Shown here piece after piece: positions 53,044-60,647 of a DNA stretch of 64,000 bases. Source of the stretch: Blastocatellia bacterium (GTDB lineage: Bacteria > Acidobacteriota > Blastocatellia > Pyrinomonadales > Pyrinomonadaceae). The first letter of the stretch is position 1. Every line of letters begins with the position of its first letter. The stretch lies in NCBI GenBank assembly GCA_003168335.1, contig PMSM01000007.1, forward strand, positions 176,910 to 240,909, written 5' to 3'. The notes under the pieces are model-generated. The model saw only the letters and a program-made list of their open reading frames with translations, ran no database searches and was not told where the DNA came from. The position numbers and the translations under genes were made by a program.

Positions 53044-53997
53044 TCACTCAGCCCAAAAGCGTTCGCTCAAATATCTTTCGCCGCCGTCGCAGAGAATCGT
53101 TACCACGATCGAGTCCGGCGGCAGGGCGCGCGCCAGTGCCAGCGCAGCGACGACGTTTGCGCCAGAACTCACGCCGACAAACAAGCCTTCCTCGCGCGCC
53201 AGGCGGCGCGTCATGGCCTGGGCCGCTTCGGTTTCCACTTCGACGGTTTCATCAGCCAGTGTCGGATCAAAAATGCCCGGCATCCGCGAGGTCGGCAAGT
53301 GCTTCAGCCCTTCGAGTCCGTGTATCGGCGAATCCGGCTCCATTGAAATCGCGCGCACCGCAGGATTAAATGTTTTCAACCTGCGGCCTACGCCGGTGAA
53401 CGTGCCGCACGTTCCGAGGCCCGCCACAAAATGCGTTACGCGTCCTTCAGTCTGTTCCCAGATTTCGCGCCCCGTGCCTTCGTAGTGAGCCCGCCAGTTG
53501 GCGTCATTATTATACTGGTCCGGGTAGAAATACTTAGCGCTATCGCCGGCGGCCATTTCACGGGCCACGAGTTGCGCGCCATCCGAACCCTGCATTGGAT
53601 CTGTTTCGATGATCTCAGCCCCCAGGACCTGCAGGATTCGCTTGCGCTCGACGCTGGCATTTGCCGGCAGACAGATGGTCACGGCGTATCCGCGGGCCGC
53701 GCCGATCATGGCATAGGCAATTCCCGTATTGCCACTGGTGGCATCGAGAATTACTTTGCCCGGGTAAAGACGACCGCTGCGCTCGCCATCAACAATCATT
53801 GCCAGGGCCGCGCGGTCCTTGACCGAGCCGCCCGGATTCAAGTGCTCGGCTTTGGCCAGGACTTCCACGCCCACCGGCAAGCCCCTGGCGACACGGCGCA
53901 GACTCAGCAGCGGCGTGTTCCCGATCTGTGATTCCAGATCGCGGGAGCGCGACCGTCCCTGAGGTTGAAAAAGGATGTCTACTTCTTCAGTAATCAT
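53044..53997 (-). CDS. cysM: Cysteine synthase (CysM-like)
   Basis: This 317-residue PLP enzyme has the PLP lysine K60 in NPGGSVKDRAAL and the phosphate loop SGNTGIAYAMIGAA. It makes cysteine from an activated serine and sulfide or a carrier thiocarboxylate. The neighbouring carrier-E1 fusion and JAMM protease favour the CysO-dependent (CysM) route, in which the substrate is O-phosphoserine; this is inference. ATG 53997 follows the terminator tail directly (TTTTTAGGCTGATG). A leader peptide with Cys codons and a terminator precede it, indicating attenuation by charged tRNA-Cys. Confidence 0.9.
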   Translation of the reverse strand: MITEEVDILFQPQGRSRSRDLESQIGNTPLLSLRRVARGLPVGVEVLAKAEHLNPGGSVKDRAALAMIVDGERSGRLYPGKVILDATSGNTGIAYAMIGAARGYAVTICLPANASVERKRILQVLGAEIIETDPMQGSDGAQLVAREMAAGDSAKYFYPDQYNNDANWRAHYEGTGREIWEQTEGRVTHFVAGLGTCGTFTGVGRRLKTFNPAVRAISMEPDSPIHGLEGLKHLPTSRMPGIFDPTLADETVEVETEAAQAMTRRLAREEGLFVGVSSGANVVAALALARALPPDSIVVTILCDGGERYLSERFWAE

Positions 53998-54003
53998 CAG
54001 CCT

Positions 54004-54045
54004 AAAAACAAAACCAGCCGCGGTCTTTCGGGAAGTCGCGGCCGG
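54004..54045 (-). terminator. Attenuator terminator directly before cysM
   Basis: On the minus strand CCGGCCGCG (54045-54037) pairs with CGCGGCTGG (54022-54014), one G-U pair, followed by TTTTGTTTTT (54013-54004) and then the start codon at 53997. A terminator between promoter and start codon implies regulated termination. Confidence 0.75.
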
Positions 54046-54071
54046 CTTTCTAAAACTGTTTGTGGTGTTGA

Positions 54072-54179
54072 CTAGATCACCCGTTCACACGCACGCAAGT
54101 TTTGCCCGGACGCTCCTCCCGCGGGAGAAGCAAACGTACAGGCGCACCAGTAATGGCAATAATAGAGCTTGCGTGTCAT
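54072..54179 (-). CDS. Cysteine-codon leader peptide upstream of cysM
   Basis: This 35-codon frame begins at ATG 54179 about 15-18 bases after the predicted start of transcription. Residues 5-16 read LYYCHYWCACTF, with Cys codons 8, 12 and 14 (and 31). Cys is otherwise rare, so three within seven codons is striking. The stop (54072) lies before the terminator. A GC palindrome CTCCCGCGGGAG in the second half of the leader can pair in part (CCGCGG) with the terminator's left arm. The design fits classical attenuation. No ribosome site is clear. Confidence 0.7.
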   Translation of the reverse strand: MTRKLYYCHYWCACTFASPAGGASGQNLRACERVI

Positions 54180-54197
54180 ATAAAAACCCGAACGCAA

Positions 54198-54227
54198 ACT
54201 ATAGGCGCGGCCTGAAAAGACTGTCAA
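54198..54227 (-). promoter_or_regulatory. Promoter of the cysM leader
   Basis: On the minus strand TTGACA (54227-54222) and TATAGT (54203-54198) have an 18-bp spacer, a near-consensus sigma70 promoter. Confidence 0.75.
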
Positions 54228-54240
54228 GGAACGAACTGTC

Positions 54241-54410
54241 TGCGGCTCTGCCGCTTGATGTGCGGAAAGCCTTCGGCTTTCCGGTAACGGGTCCCCTGAT
54301 TTTCTGGAGGCTCTGCCTCGGATTGTGAGGCGGAGCCTCCAGAAGGGATCATGAGTCTAGTCCCGGAAAGGCACAGCCTTTTCGCACATCGGGTGGCAAA
54401 GCCGCTCTGC
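54241..54410. repeat. Inverted pair of REP units around a central hairpin
   Basis: GATGTGCGGAAAGCCTTCGG (54257-54276) and its imperfect inverted copy (54363-54393, GGAAAGGCACAGCCTTTTCG) flank a strong stem CTGGAGGCTCTGCCTC / GAGGCGGAGCCTCCAG (54304-54342). The block begins at the phhA stop codon, so it also works as a convergent 3' region. Confidence 0.55.
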
Positions 54411-55297
54411 TACCAATGCGCCAAGTACTCTCGGAGTGACTGATACATTGTGTCAAACGAGTCGGCGCAAAAGAGGACCGGCTGAAAGTGTGTCGGGTCG
54501 TAATCCTGACTTGTCGCGGCCTCCACATCGAGTGGCCGGAGTTCCGCATCGTGCATTTCTTCCAACTCTCCGGCCGACGACAACAGTCCGGTGCCAAACG
54601 CTTTGACCATGCCATCCTCGCGCAACACGCCAAACTCAATCGTGAACCAGTAAAGGCGCGAGAGCTTTTCCAGCGCGTCCGTGGACTTTGTGCACCGCAC
54701 GGCCTTTCCGAAGAGACGATTGAGTTCGGCCAGGCGCGGACTCGCCAGGGTCACCCCGTGCCCGACGATCTCGTGGACCACGTCCGGCTCCGGCGTATAG
54801 AGCGGCGTCGAGTGATGGCGAATATACTGCGTACAAAGAAAGACCCCGTCGGCGAGATTTTCCAGAAATACGCGCGGCTGGACCAGACCGGCAACCGGTT
54901 CAAGCCGAAAGCCGCTGATGGCTATCACCTTCTCGTTAACTTCGCGCAACTGTGGGATGCGATCAGAAGCGAAGCTCAAACTCCGGAGGGCGGCGAGATA
55001 TTCAGCACAGGCATGCGCCTGATGCGCCGGTTGCAGCGCGCTCCAGATCGTTCTCCAAACCTGATGCTCCTCAGGTGTGTAAGGAGCATCAGGGATTGGA
55101 TCGCGGGGGTGATATTTCATCGCTATCTGCGCAATCTGGTTTCGGCGCCGGCGATATTCCTGATCCCGAAAGCCGGGATGATCAGGATCGAGTTGCACGA
55201 TCGAATTTCGATCTGCCGTAGGTTCGTCCCCTTCGACCGCGACCAGGCGCATGTCGACGTGGTCCGAAAGTAGCTGCGTGGTCTTGTCTGTTGTCAT
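54410..55297 (-). CDS. phhA: Phenylalanine 4-monooxygenase
   Basis: ATG 55297 (295 residues); the frame extends to a TTG at 55342 but GAGG before 55297 fits better. Iron ligands are H175 and H180 (PDVVHEIVGHGVTL) and E221 (YWFTIEFGVL), the pterin-dependent aromatic hydroxylase facial triad. It converts phenylalanine to tyrosine with tetrahydropterin and oxygen. The length fits the bacterial catalytic domain without regulatory ACT domain. A Tyr-rich leader peptide and terminator upstream (55485-55661) indicate control by charged tRNA-Tyr, its product amino acid. Confidence 0.93.
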   Translation of the reverse strand: MTTDKTTQLLSDHVDMRLVAVEGDEPTADRNSIVQLDPDHPGFRDQEYRRRRNQIAQIAMKYHPRDPIPDAPYTPEEHQVWRTIWSALQPAHQAHACAEYLAALRSLSFASDRIPQLREVNEKVIAISGFRLEPVAGLVQPRVFLENLADGVFLCTQYIRHHSTPLYTPEPDVVHEIVGHGVTLASPRLAELNRLFGKAVRCTKSTDALEKLSRLYWFTIEFGVLREDGMVKAFGTGLLSSAGELEEMHDAELRPLDVEAATSQDYDPTHFQPVLFCADSFDTMYQSLREYLAHW

Positions 55298-55349
55298 GAG
55301 TTGAACCTCGTCTCTTGTGGTGCTCGCCTTAGTGTCTGACAAACTTCAG

Positions 55350-55480
55350 TTTGTCGATCTGCGATCTCCCTCCCCCGCTGGGGGAGGGTTGGGGTGGGGG
55401 CTGGTACGCGTAAGTCCCTCTCCCCTAGCCCCTCTCCCACGGGAGAGGGGAACCGGTCAAACGACAAACCAAAGTTTGTC
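55350..55480. repeat. Repeat cluster in the phhA leader
   Basis: Palindromes GACAAACTTCAGTTTGTC (55336-55353 region) and GACAAACCAAAGTTTGTC (about 55463-55480) bracket a CCCTCCCCC/GGGGGAGGG and CCCTCTCCC/GGGAGAGGG hairpin block. It lies between the attenuator and the start codon and looks like an inserted host repeat. Confidence 0.5.
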
Positions 55481-55484
55481 GGAC

Positions 55485-55537
55485 AAAAAATTAAACCGGC
55501 CACCGATCCTTCGCCTGGAAGGACCGATGGCCGGTTT
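55485..55537 (-). terminator. Strong attenuator terminator of phhA
   Basis: On the minus strand AAACCGGCCATCGGTCCTT pairs along about 19 bp with AAGGATCGGTGGCCGGTTT (two G-U pairs, 7-nt loop), followed by AATTTTTT (U-run at 55490-55485). It lies after the leader peptide and before the gene. Confidence 0.85.
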
Positions 55538-55559
55538 CTGGGAAACTTGTCTGCGAGTG

Positions 55560-55661
55560 CTAACTAATCATCTCGCGACAGCCCATCGCCCGACCGTCCC
55601 TCCAACCGGAGAGCGGACCGTAATAGGAATAATAGCGATAGCTGTGGCGTTGACTGATCAT
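55560..55661 (-). CDS. Tyrosine-rich leader peptide upstream of phhA
   Basis: A 33-codon frame from ATG 55661 contains SYRYYSYYG at residues 7-15, five Tyr codons within seven. Stop at 55560, about 23 bases before the terminator stem. The leader RNA contains CGATGG (complement of 55583-55588), able to pair with CCATCG in the terminator's left arm (complement of 55525-55530). A ribosome stalled on the Tyr codons would leave this antiterminator free; a ribosome reaching the stop would cover it. Confidence 0.8.
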   Translation of the reverse strand: MISQRHSYRYYSYYGPLSGWRDGRAMGCREMIS

Positions 55662-55697
55662 CTCTTTAAAGCAAGGGCACTCGCCCAAAGCGAACGT

Positions 55698-55726
55698 AGA
55701 TTAAACGCCGCAGCCCGGACAGTCAA
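55698..55726 (-). promoter_or_regulatory. Promoter of the phhA leader
   Basis: On the minus strand TTGACT (55726-55721) and TAATCT (55703-55698) have a 17-bp spacer. The predicted start lies about 30 bases before the leader ATG. Confidence 0.7.
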
Positions 55727-55773
55727 GCACTTTCGATTTGAGAGTTAGGCGGTGCTGTGGTTTGATTGCATCA

Positions 55774-56130
55774 ATGGCCATACTCAAGAAACGTGATCAT
55801 CAAACTGAGTTCCGCCTGCTACTTGAATCGGGAGAGTCAGTTGAATTGCCACCGGCGGAAGTTGGCGACGATGCCGTGCTCGTTCAGTTCGATAAGCTCA
55901 AGCCATATGTTCCCGAGTTGATCGATGTCTTGCACGCGGGCACGAGGGCCGAACCGGTGGCAGTGATGAACGACGGCTCGACCTTCGCGATTCACGGCGA
56001 GACCCGCACGTTCTGGGTCAAGCTTTGGCACGCGGCCGGTTCAGAGCTGACCAAAATCGAACGCGTGCAAGTGATAAGCTGCCTGCCGTCGACGCGCGGG
56101 ACGAACGTGATAATTGGTGACGAGGCGTAA
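55774..56130 (+). CDS. Hypothetical protein
   Basis: ATG 55774 (118 residues). Composition is protein-like, beta-rich: TEFRLLLESGESVELPPAEV, VLVQFDKLKPYVPELIDVLH, VAVMNDGSTFAIHGETRTFW. No family is recognised. It is divergent from the phhA leader promoter and precedes cca. Confidence 0.55.
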   Translation: MAILKKRDHQTEFRLLLESGESVELPPAEVGDDAVLVQFDKLKPYVPELIDVLHAGTRAEPVAVMNDGSTFAIHGETRTFWVKLWHAAGSELTKIERVQVISCLPSTRGTNVIIGDEA

Positions 56131-56152
56131 GTGACGGACTCCAATCAAGCTT

Positions 56153-56177
56153 GTTTAGAGGCGGGCTACTGCCCGCC
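56153..56177. repeat. REP-like palindrome, half copy C
   Basis: GTTTAGAGGCGGGCTACTGC plus CCGCC equals one arm of copies A and B. It lies 16 bases before the cca start codon, within the 5' leader. Confidence 0.65.
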
Positions 56178-56192
56178 TTTGTGCTGATAGTG

Positions 56193-57617
56193 ATGGACAT
56201 ACCTGAGACAGTGTTGAAGCTGGCTGAAGCAGTTCACAGCGCCGGCGGTCGCGCGTTGCTGGTCGGCGGTTGCGTGCGTGACGAGTTGATGGGGCAGCAA
56301 CCGAAAGACTGGGACGTCGAGATTTACGGTATTGAGCCGGCGCGACTGCGGGAACTGCTGGATACGTTTGGGACTGTAAGTGTCGTCGGCGAAGCTTTCA
56401 CGGTTTACAAGCTCGGCGCCCATCTCGATGTATCGCTGCCGCGCCGGGAACGCAAGACCGGACGTGGGCATCGCGCATTTTTCATCGAAGGCGATCCCGA
56501 GATGACGTTCGCTGAAGCCGCTTCGCGCAGAGACTTCACCATCAACGCAATTCTGCAGGATCCGCTGACGGGTGAAATAATCGATCCTTGTCACGGGCGG
56601 AAAGATCTTGACCGCAAGATTCTGCGGGCCGTTTCTCTGGACACGTTTGGCGAAGATAGTTTGCGCGTACTGCGCGCCGCCCAGTTCGCCGCGCGCTTTG
56701 AGTTCGACATCGATCCGCAGACAGCGGTGCTTTGCCGCTCGATTGATCTGACCGATCTGCCCGCGGAGCGTATCTGGGGAGAGATGGAGAAGCTCTTGCT
56801 GCGCGCCGCACGCCCGTCGATCGGTTTGCAGTGGCTGCGCGACCTCGGCGCCATCGGTCAGCTTTTTCCGGAAATCGAAATGCTGGTTGACGTGCCGCAG
56901 GATCCGGAATGGCATCCCGAAGGCGACGTGTTCGTGCATACGCGTTTGGTCGTCGATCGTGCTCGAGAGTTGATCGACGACCTGTCGTACCCAAGGCAAG
57001 TCACGGTAATGCTGGCAGCGTTGGCTCATGACTTTGGCAAACCCCCGACGACGGAATTCGTCGACGGACGTTTGCGCTCGCGCGGACACGAAGAAGCAGG
57101 TGTCGAGCCGACGCTGAGTTTTCTTAACAGGCTCAACATTTTCACGCTTGATGGCTACGATGTACGCGCACAGGTCCTGGCGCTGGTGCGCGATCATTTG
57201 AAGCCGGGCGAGTATTTCAAGAAGCGGGAAGAGGTGGGCGACGGGGCTTTTCGCCGCCTGGCCCGCAAGTGCGAACTGGATCTTTTGTATCGCGTAGCGA
57301 AAGCTGATTCGCTTGGTCGCAATGCCGGTTGGGTCCCGCGAGAGAAGTGGTACGACGCCGCGGCGCAGGAATGGTTCATTGCTCGGGCCCGGGAGTTGGA
57401 AGTTGAGTCGAAGGCGCCGGCGCCGCTTCTGCTTGGGCGCCATCTTTTGGAAATGGGTCTGGATCCGGGCCCGCGCGTCGGCGAAATCACGCGCGCGGTT
57501 TACGAGATGCAGCTTGACGGACGCGTGGGGAACCTTGAGGAAGCGAAAGAGGTTGCTAAGAAGGCGATATCCGCAGATTACACAGATTACACAGATTACA
57601 CAGAGAGAAAAAACTGA
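56193..57617 (+). CDS. cca: CCA tRNA nucleotidyltransferase (polyA polymerase family) with HD domain
   Basis: ATG 56193 (474 residues). The nucleotidyltransferase signature is LLVGGCVRDELMG (about 23-35), then WDVEIYG with the catalytic Asp pair (D39/D41 region) and the RRDFTINAI head-domain motif (about 115). The HD hydrolase motif is LAHDFGKPP (about 283). This enzyme adds or repairs the CCA end of tRNAs. The last codons (ISADYTDYTDYTERKN) are translated from the direct repeat ACAGATTAC (57573-57601), so the natural end may have been replaced by the repeat. Confidence 0.9.
   Translation: MDIPETVLKLAEAVHSAGGRALLVGGCVRDELMGQQPKDWDVEIYGIEPARLRELLDTFGTVSVVGEAFTVYKLGAHLDVSLPRRERKTGRGHRAFFIEGDPEMTFAEAASRRDFTINAILQDPLTGEIIDPCHGRKDLDRKILRAVSLDTFGEDSLRVLRAAQFAARFEFDIDPQTAVLCRSIDLTDLPAERIWGEMEKLLLRAARPSIGLQWLRDLGAIGQLFPEIEMLVDVPQDPEWHPEGDVFVHTRLVVDRARELIDDLSYPRQVTVMLAALAHDFGKPPTTEFVDGRLRSRGHEEAGVEPTLSFLNRLNIFTLDGYDVRAQVLALVRDHLKPGEYFKKREEVGDGAFRRLARKCELDLLYRVAKADSLGRNAGWVPREKWYDAAAQEWFIARARELEVESKAPAPLLLGRHLLEMGLDPGPRVGEITRAVYEMQLDGRVGNLEEAKEVAKKAISADYTDYTDYTERKN
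57569..57588. repeat. Inverted repeat flanking the GxxExxY gene, left copy
   Basis: ATCCGCAGATTACACAGATT, followed by two more ACAGATTAC units, is matched in inverted orientation at 58100-58119 with one mismatch. Confidence 0.75.
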
Positions 57618-57708
57618 AAGTAAAAAACGAAGGAAGCTATGCGATCATTGGGTAATAAGAGAAGGGAATCCATCAGCCTAACAAGTAGCAGGACTAGTGC
57701 CTACTGTG

Positions 57709-58110
57709 ATGATGAAAGACTTCACGGAGCGCGATCCAAGAACGTACGCGATCATCGGCGCCGCGATGGAAGTGCACAAGCAGCTTGGTTGTGGTTTTCT
57801 CGAGCCGGTTTATCAGGAAGCCCTTGCCGTTGAGTTCTCAAAACGAAGGATCTTATTTCACCGCGAAGTTACCTTGCCGATCTTCTACAAAGACGTGCGT
57901 CTTGACACTCCGTATAGGGTCGATTTCATCTGTTCGGAAGCGGTCGCGGTCGAATTGAAGGCTTTGGCGAAACTCAGCGGAACCGAAGAAGCGCAATTGA
58001 TTAACTATCTGAAGGCCAACGGTCTTGAGATCGGCTTGCTTTTGAACTTTGGCACTCGTTCACTCGAATACAGGCGGTTCATACTTTCTAACAGCAAAAA
58101 ATCTGTGTAA
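57709..58110 (+). CDS. GxxExxY protein (TIGR04256-like)
   Basis: ATG 57709 (133 residues; GTG 57697 and 57706 are alternatives). The signature helix is AAMEVHKQLGCGFLEPVYQE, the GxFLExxYxxAL motif, with HREVTLPIFYKD and RVDFICSEAVAVELKALAKL, a PD-(D/E)XK-like core (D-ExK). The function is unknown. The gene lies between inverted copies of ATCCRCAGATTACACAGATT, and its stop codon is inside the right copy. This type of context suggests a mobile or repeat-associated unit. Confidence 0.85.
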   Translation: MMKDFTERDPRTYAIIGAAMEVHKQLGCGFLEPVYQEALAVEFSKRRILFHREVTLPIFYKDVRLDTPYRVDFICSEAVAVELKALAKLSGTEEAQLINYLKANGLEIGLLLNFGTRSLEYRRFILSNSKKSV

Positions 58111-58119
58111 TCTGTGGAT
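58100..58119. repeat. Inverted repeat flanking the GxxExxY gene, right copy
   Basis: AATCTGTGTAATCTGTGGAT is the complement of the left copy except one base. It covers the GxxExxY stop codon and abuts the acyl-CoA dehydrogenase start. Confidence 0.75.
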
Positions 58120-59328
58120 ATGATTGATCTGAAACTTACTGACGACCACGAAGCCCTGGTGCAGACCGTGCGCGAGTTTGCGCAAAAGGAAGTTGCGCCT
58201 TACATCAAAGAATGGGACGAGAAGCAGGAGTTTCATCCCGAAGTGTTTCAGAAGATGGCTGAGTTGAACTTGCTTGGCGTCTGCATTCCTGAAGAGTACG
58301 GCGGCGCGGGCTTTGATTACATTTCGCTCGGCCTGGTTTGCGAAGAGCTGGAAGCCGTCGACACCTTCCTGCGCGTGGCGATGTCCGTGCACGTAGGATT
58401 GAATTCGTTGACGCTCTACACCTGGGGTAGCGAAGCACAAAAGCAAAAATATCTGGTACCGCAGGCGAAAGGCGAGCAGCTGGCGACCTACGGTTTGACC
58501 GAACCGGGCGCGGGATCAGACGTGGTGGCGGCGCGCTCAACGGCGCGGCGCGAAGGCGATGAGTATGTTCTGAACGGCGAGAAGATGTGGATCAGTCTTG
58601 CGGATACAGCCGACAACTTCTTGTTTTTCTGCTGGACTGATGAAGAGAAGCGCAGCAACCGCGATCACTCGGGCATGTCCTGCTTTATCGTCGAGCGCAC
58701 CATGAAAGGATTCACTTCGGGAACGATTCATGGAAAGCTCGGCATCCGCGCCGGCAACACCGGATATTTTTCTTTGCAGGACGTGCGCGTGCCGAAAGAA
58801 AACCTGGTCGGAGAAGAAGGCGAAGGCTTCAAGATCGCGATGTTCGCCCTCGAGCAGGGAAGATTCACGGTGGCCGCGGGCGCAACGGGAGTGATTCGAG
58901 CTTCCCGCGATGCGTCCGTCGCCTACGCAAACGAACGGGAAACCTTCGGCACTAAGATCGGAAGCCATCAACTGGTCAAACAAAAGATCGCCAACATGGA
59001 AGCCGACTATCAGATGAGCCGTCTGTTGTGGTTGCGCGCCGGCTGGTTGAAGAACGAAGGAAAAGCAAATGGTCGGGCCACGAGTTTGGCCAAGTGGCAG
59101 GCGACGGTGCGCAGCGAGACGGCAGCGTCAATGGCGATCGAAGTCCACGGCGCCAACGGCTACTCAAACGACTATCCTGTCGAGCGCTATCTGCGCAACT
59201 GCAAAGCCGCGGTCATCTACGAAGGGACGCGGGACATTCATACCCTGATGCAGGCTGACTGGGCTCTCGGATTGAAGAAAGAAAAACCTGCCAGGAAGAC
59301 TCTGCCGCCGTGGCGGCCAGCGAAGTAA
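58120..59328 (+). CDS. Acyl-CoA dehydrogenase
   Basis: ATG 58120 (402 residues; GTG 58114 is an alternative). FAD-binding and substrate motifs: YGLTEPGAGSDVVAARSTA, EKMWISLADTADNFLF, FGTKIGSHQLVKQKIANMEA, VHGANGYSNDYPVERYLRNC. The catalytic Glu lies in VIYEGTRDIHTLM. It oxidises an acyl-CoA thioester and passes electrons to ETF. Substrate chain length is not predicted. The start codon is contiguous with the repeat at 58100-58119. Confidence 0.93.
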   Translation: MIDLKLTDDHEALVQTVREFAQKEVAPYIKEWDEKQEFHPEVFQKMAELNLLGVCIPEEYGGAGFDYISLGLVCEELEAVDTFLRVAMSVHVGLNSLTLYTWGSEAQKQKYLVPQAKGEQLATYGLTEPGAGSDVVAARSTARREGDEYVLNGEKMWISLADTADNFLFFCWTDEEKRSNRDHSGMSCFIVERTMKGFTSGTIHGKLGIRAGNTGYFSLQDVRVPKENLVGEEGEGFKIAMFALEQGRFTVAAGATGVIRASRDASVAYANERETFGTKIGSHQLVKQKIANMEADYQMSRLLWLRAGWLKNEGKANGRATSLAKWQATVRSETAASMAIEVHGANGYSNDYPVERYLRNCKAAVIYEGTRDIHTLMQADWALGLKKEKPARKTLPPWRPAK

Positions 59329-59481
59329 GCTCGCCCGTTATGTTGTATTCAACAGAAAGCGGCGCACGGAGTTTTGTTTCCATCAATCGCAAAGACATCC
59401 AAACGGTTATCCCTGCGAGCATGGCAATCATGCAATGTGACAGAATTCCAAATTGATAAAACACTACCCCCAATTGTAATC

Positions 59482-59751
59482 GTGCCGGAGTAAAGCCGCT
59501 TCTTTGGTATCATTATTCGCATGTACTGGGAGGTTACTGCGCCCCATCATGCGCCGCACTTTCACGCGTATTACCAGGACGACGTCGCGGTCTACAGCTT
59601 TAATCCGGTCGAGTTGATTGCCGGCTCGCTGCCAAGACGCCAGCGCCGGCTTGTTGAAGCCTCGGCAGAATTACATGAGGCTGAGTTGCGCGATGACTGG
59701 GATCGATTGCAGGCCGGTCGAACGCCAGTGCCTATCGAGCCGTTGAGCTAA
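59482..59751 (+). pseudogene. DUF4160 gene with an in-frame TAA at codon 4
   Basis: From GTG 59482 the frame reads VPE, then TAA (59491-59493), then SRFFGIIIRMYWEVTAPHHA, PHFHAYYQDDVAVYSF. The family usually starts MPEISRFFGIIIRMY, so the stop replaces one early codon. Translation could instead start at ATG 59521 (76 residues), losing about 13 residues. Typical DUF4160 histidines (HHAPHFHAYY) and GSLPRRQRRLVEASAELHEA remain. The partner DUF2442 gene follows. Confidence 0.7.
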
Positions 59752-59760
59752 GGAGGTACG

Positions 59761-60057
59761 ATGAAGCACCCTATTCACCGTGTGAACTCTTTTGAAGTCG
59801 TGGGACCATACACGTTGCGAGTGGCATTCGACGACGAGAGCGAGCAAGTGATCAACTTTGAGCCGGTCCTGGCGGGTGAGTTATTTGGACCCCTTCGAGA
59901 TTTGACTCTGTTCAATAAAGTTAGGCTTGATCCAGAAGCTCATACCCTCGTTTGGTCCAATGGAGCCGATTTCGATCCGGCGACATTACATGATTGGGCC
60001 GAGCACGTTGAGGCGTTACAGAAGCAGGCCCGCCAGTGGGATTCGGTGGCTGCGTAA
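59761..60057 (+). CDS. DUF2442 domain protein (pair with DUF4160)
   Basis: This 98-residue protein starts at ATG 59761 with GGAGGTACG directly upstream, 9 bp after the DUF4160 stop. Pattern: LRVAFDDESEQVINFEPVLA, LFNKVRLDPEAHTLVWSNGA, DFDPATLHDW. DUF4160/DUF2442 pairs are widespread and TA-like, but activity is not shown. Confidence 0.8.
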   Translation: MKHPIHRVNSFEVVGPYTLRVAFDDESEQVINFEPVLAGELFGPLRDLTLFNKVRLDPEAHTLVWSNGADFDPATLHDWAEHVEALQKQARQWDSVAA

Positions 60058-60113
60058 AGATCTAGCTTGCTGCCGTAGCGAGATCCTCACGCAATGGCTT
60101 AGTGTTTTTGTGG

Positions 60114-60482
60114 TCACTGAGATCGGGTCTGAGCGATCGCCCGCTCCACCACTTCCTCGATCTCGTCGAGGTTAAAAGGCTTGGTCACGTACGCGAAAGC
60201 GCCCAGGGCGATTAGTGCTTCAGGATCGTGTTCGGTGCCCTTGCCTGAGATCAAAATCACCGGCGTCGCAGACTGATTCGCCTGGACTCGCTTAAGTAAT
60301 TCCAACCCAGTCAGTCCCGGCATGGCGATGTCGGTCAGGATCGCATCATACTTTTCCACTTCGATATACTGAAGCGCCTCTTCGGCCATACTGGCGGTGT
60401 TACATTCGTACTTATCAGAAAGGACATCGTAAAGTATCCCGCGGATGGCGTCGTCGTCGTCAACGATCAGGATGTTGGGCAT
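60114..60482 (-). CDS. Single-domain response regulator (CheY-like)
   Basis: This 122-residue receiver has all key residues: acidic triad D8-D11 (ILIVDDDDAI), phosphoacceptor Asp in AILTDIAMPG, Thr/Ser in VILISGKG and Lys in YVTKPFN. No output domain. It stands alone; its kinase is not adjacent. Confidence 0.9.
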   Translation of the reverse strand: MPNILIVDDDDAIRGILYDVLSDKYECNTASMAEEALQYIEVEKYDAILTDIAMPGLTGLELLKRVQANQSATPVILISGKGTEHDPEALIALGAFAYVTKPFNLDEIEEVVERAIAQTRSQ

Positions 60483-60647
60483 AGGTAACGGTTAAGAAAG
60501 GCACTCTACAACCCTTCTTTAATTTTAGTCAATCTCGTTTCGGAAACAGCTTAGTCTGGTTAGTAATTCTGGCCGCAGGCGCGGCTAAACCGCTTTGTAT
60601 CAGTCGCTAAAAGTTTTCCAGTAGGGAGCTCTCCAGCAAAAGCCGGT

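Noticed and set aside
56166..57443. 425-codon frame opposite cca
   Set aside because: Shadow of the strongly coding cca sequence, no domain.
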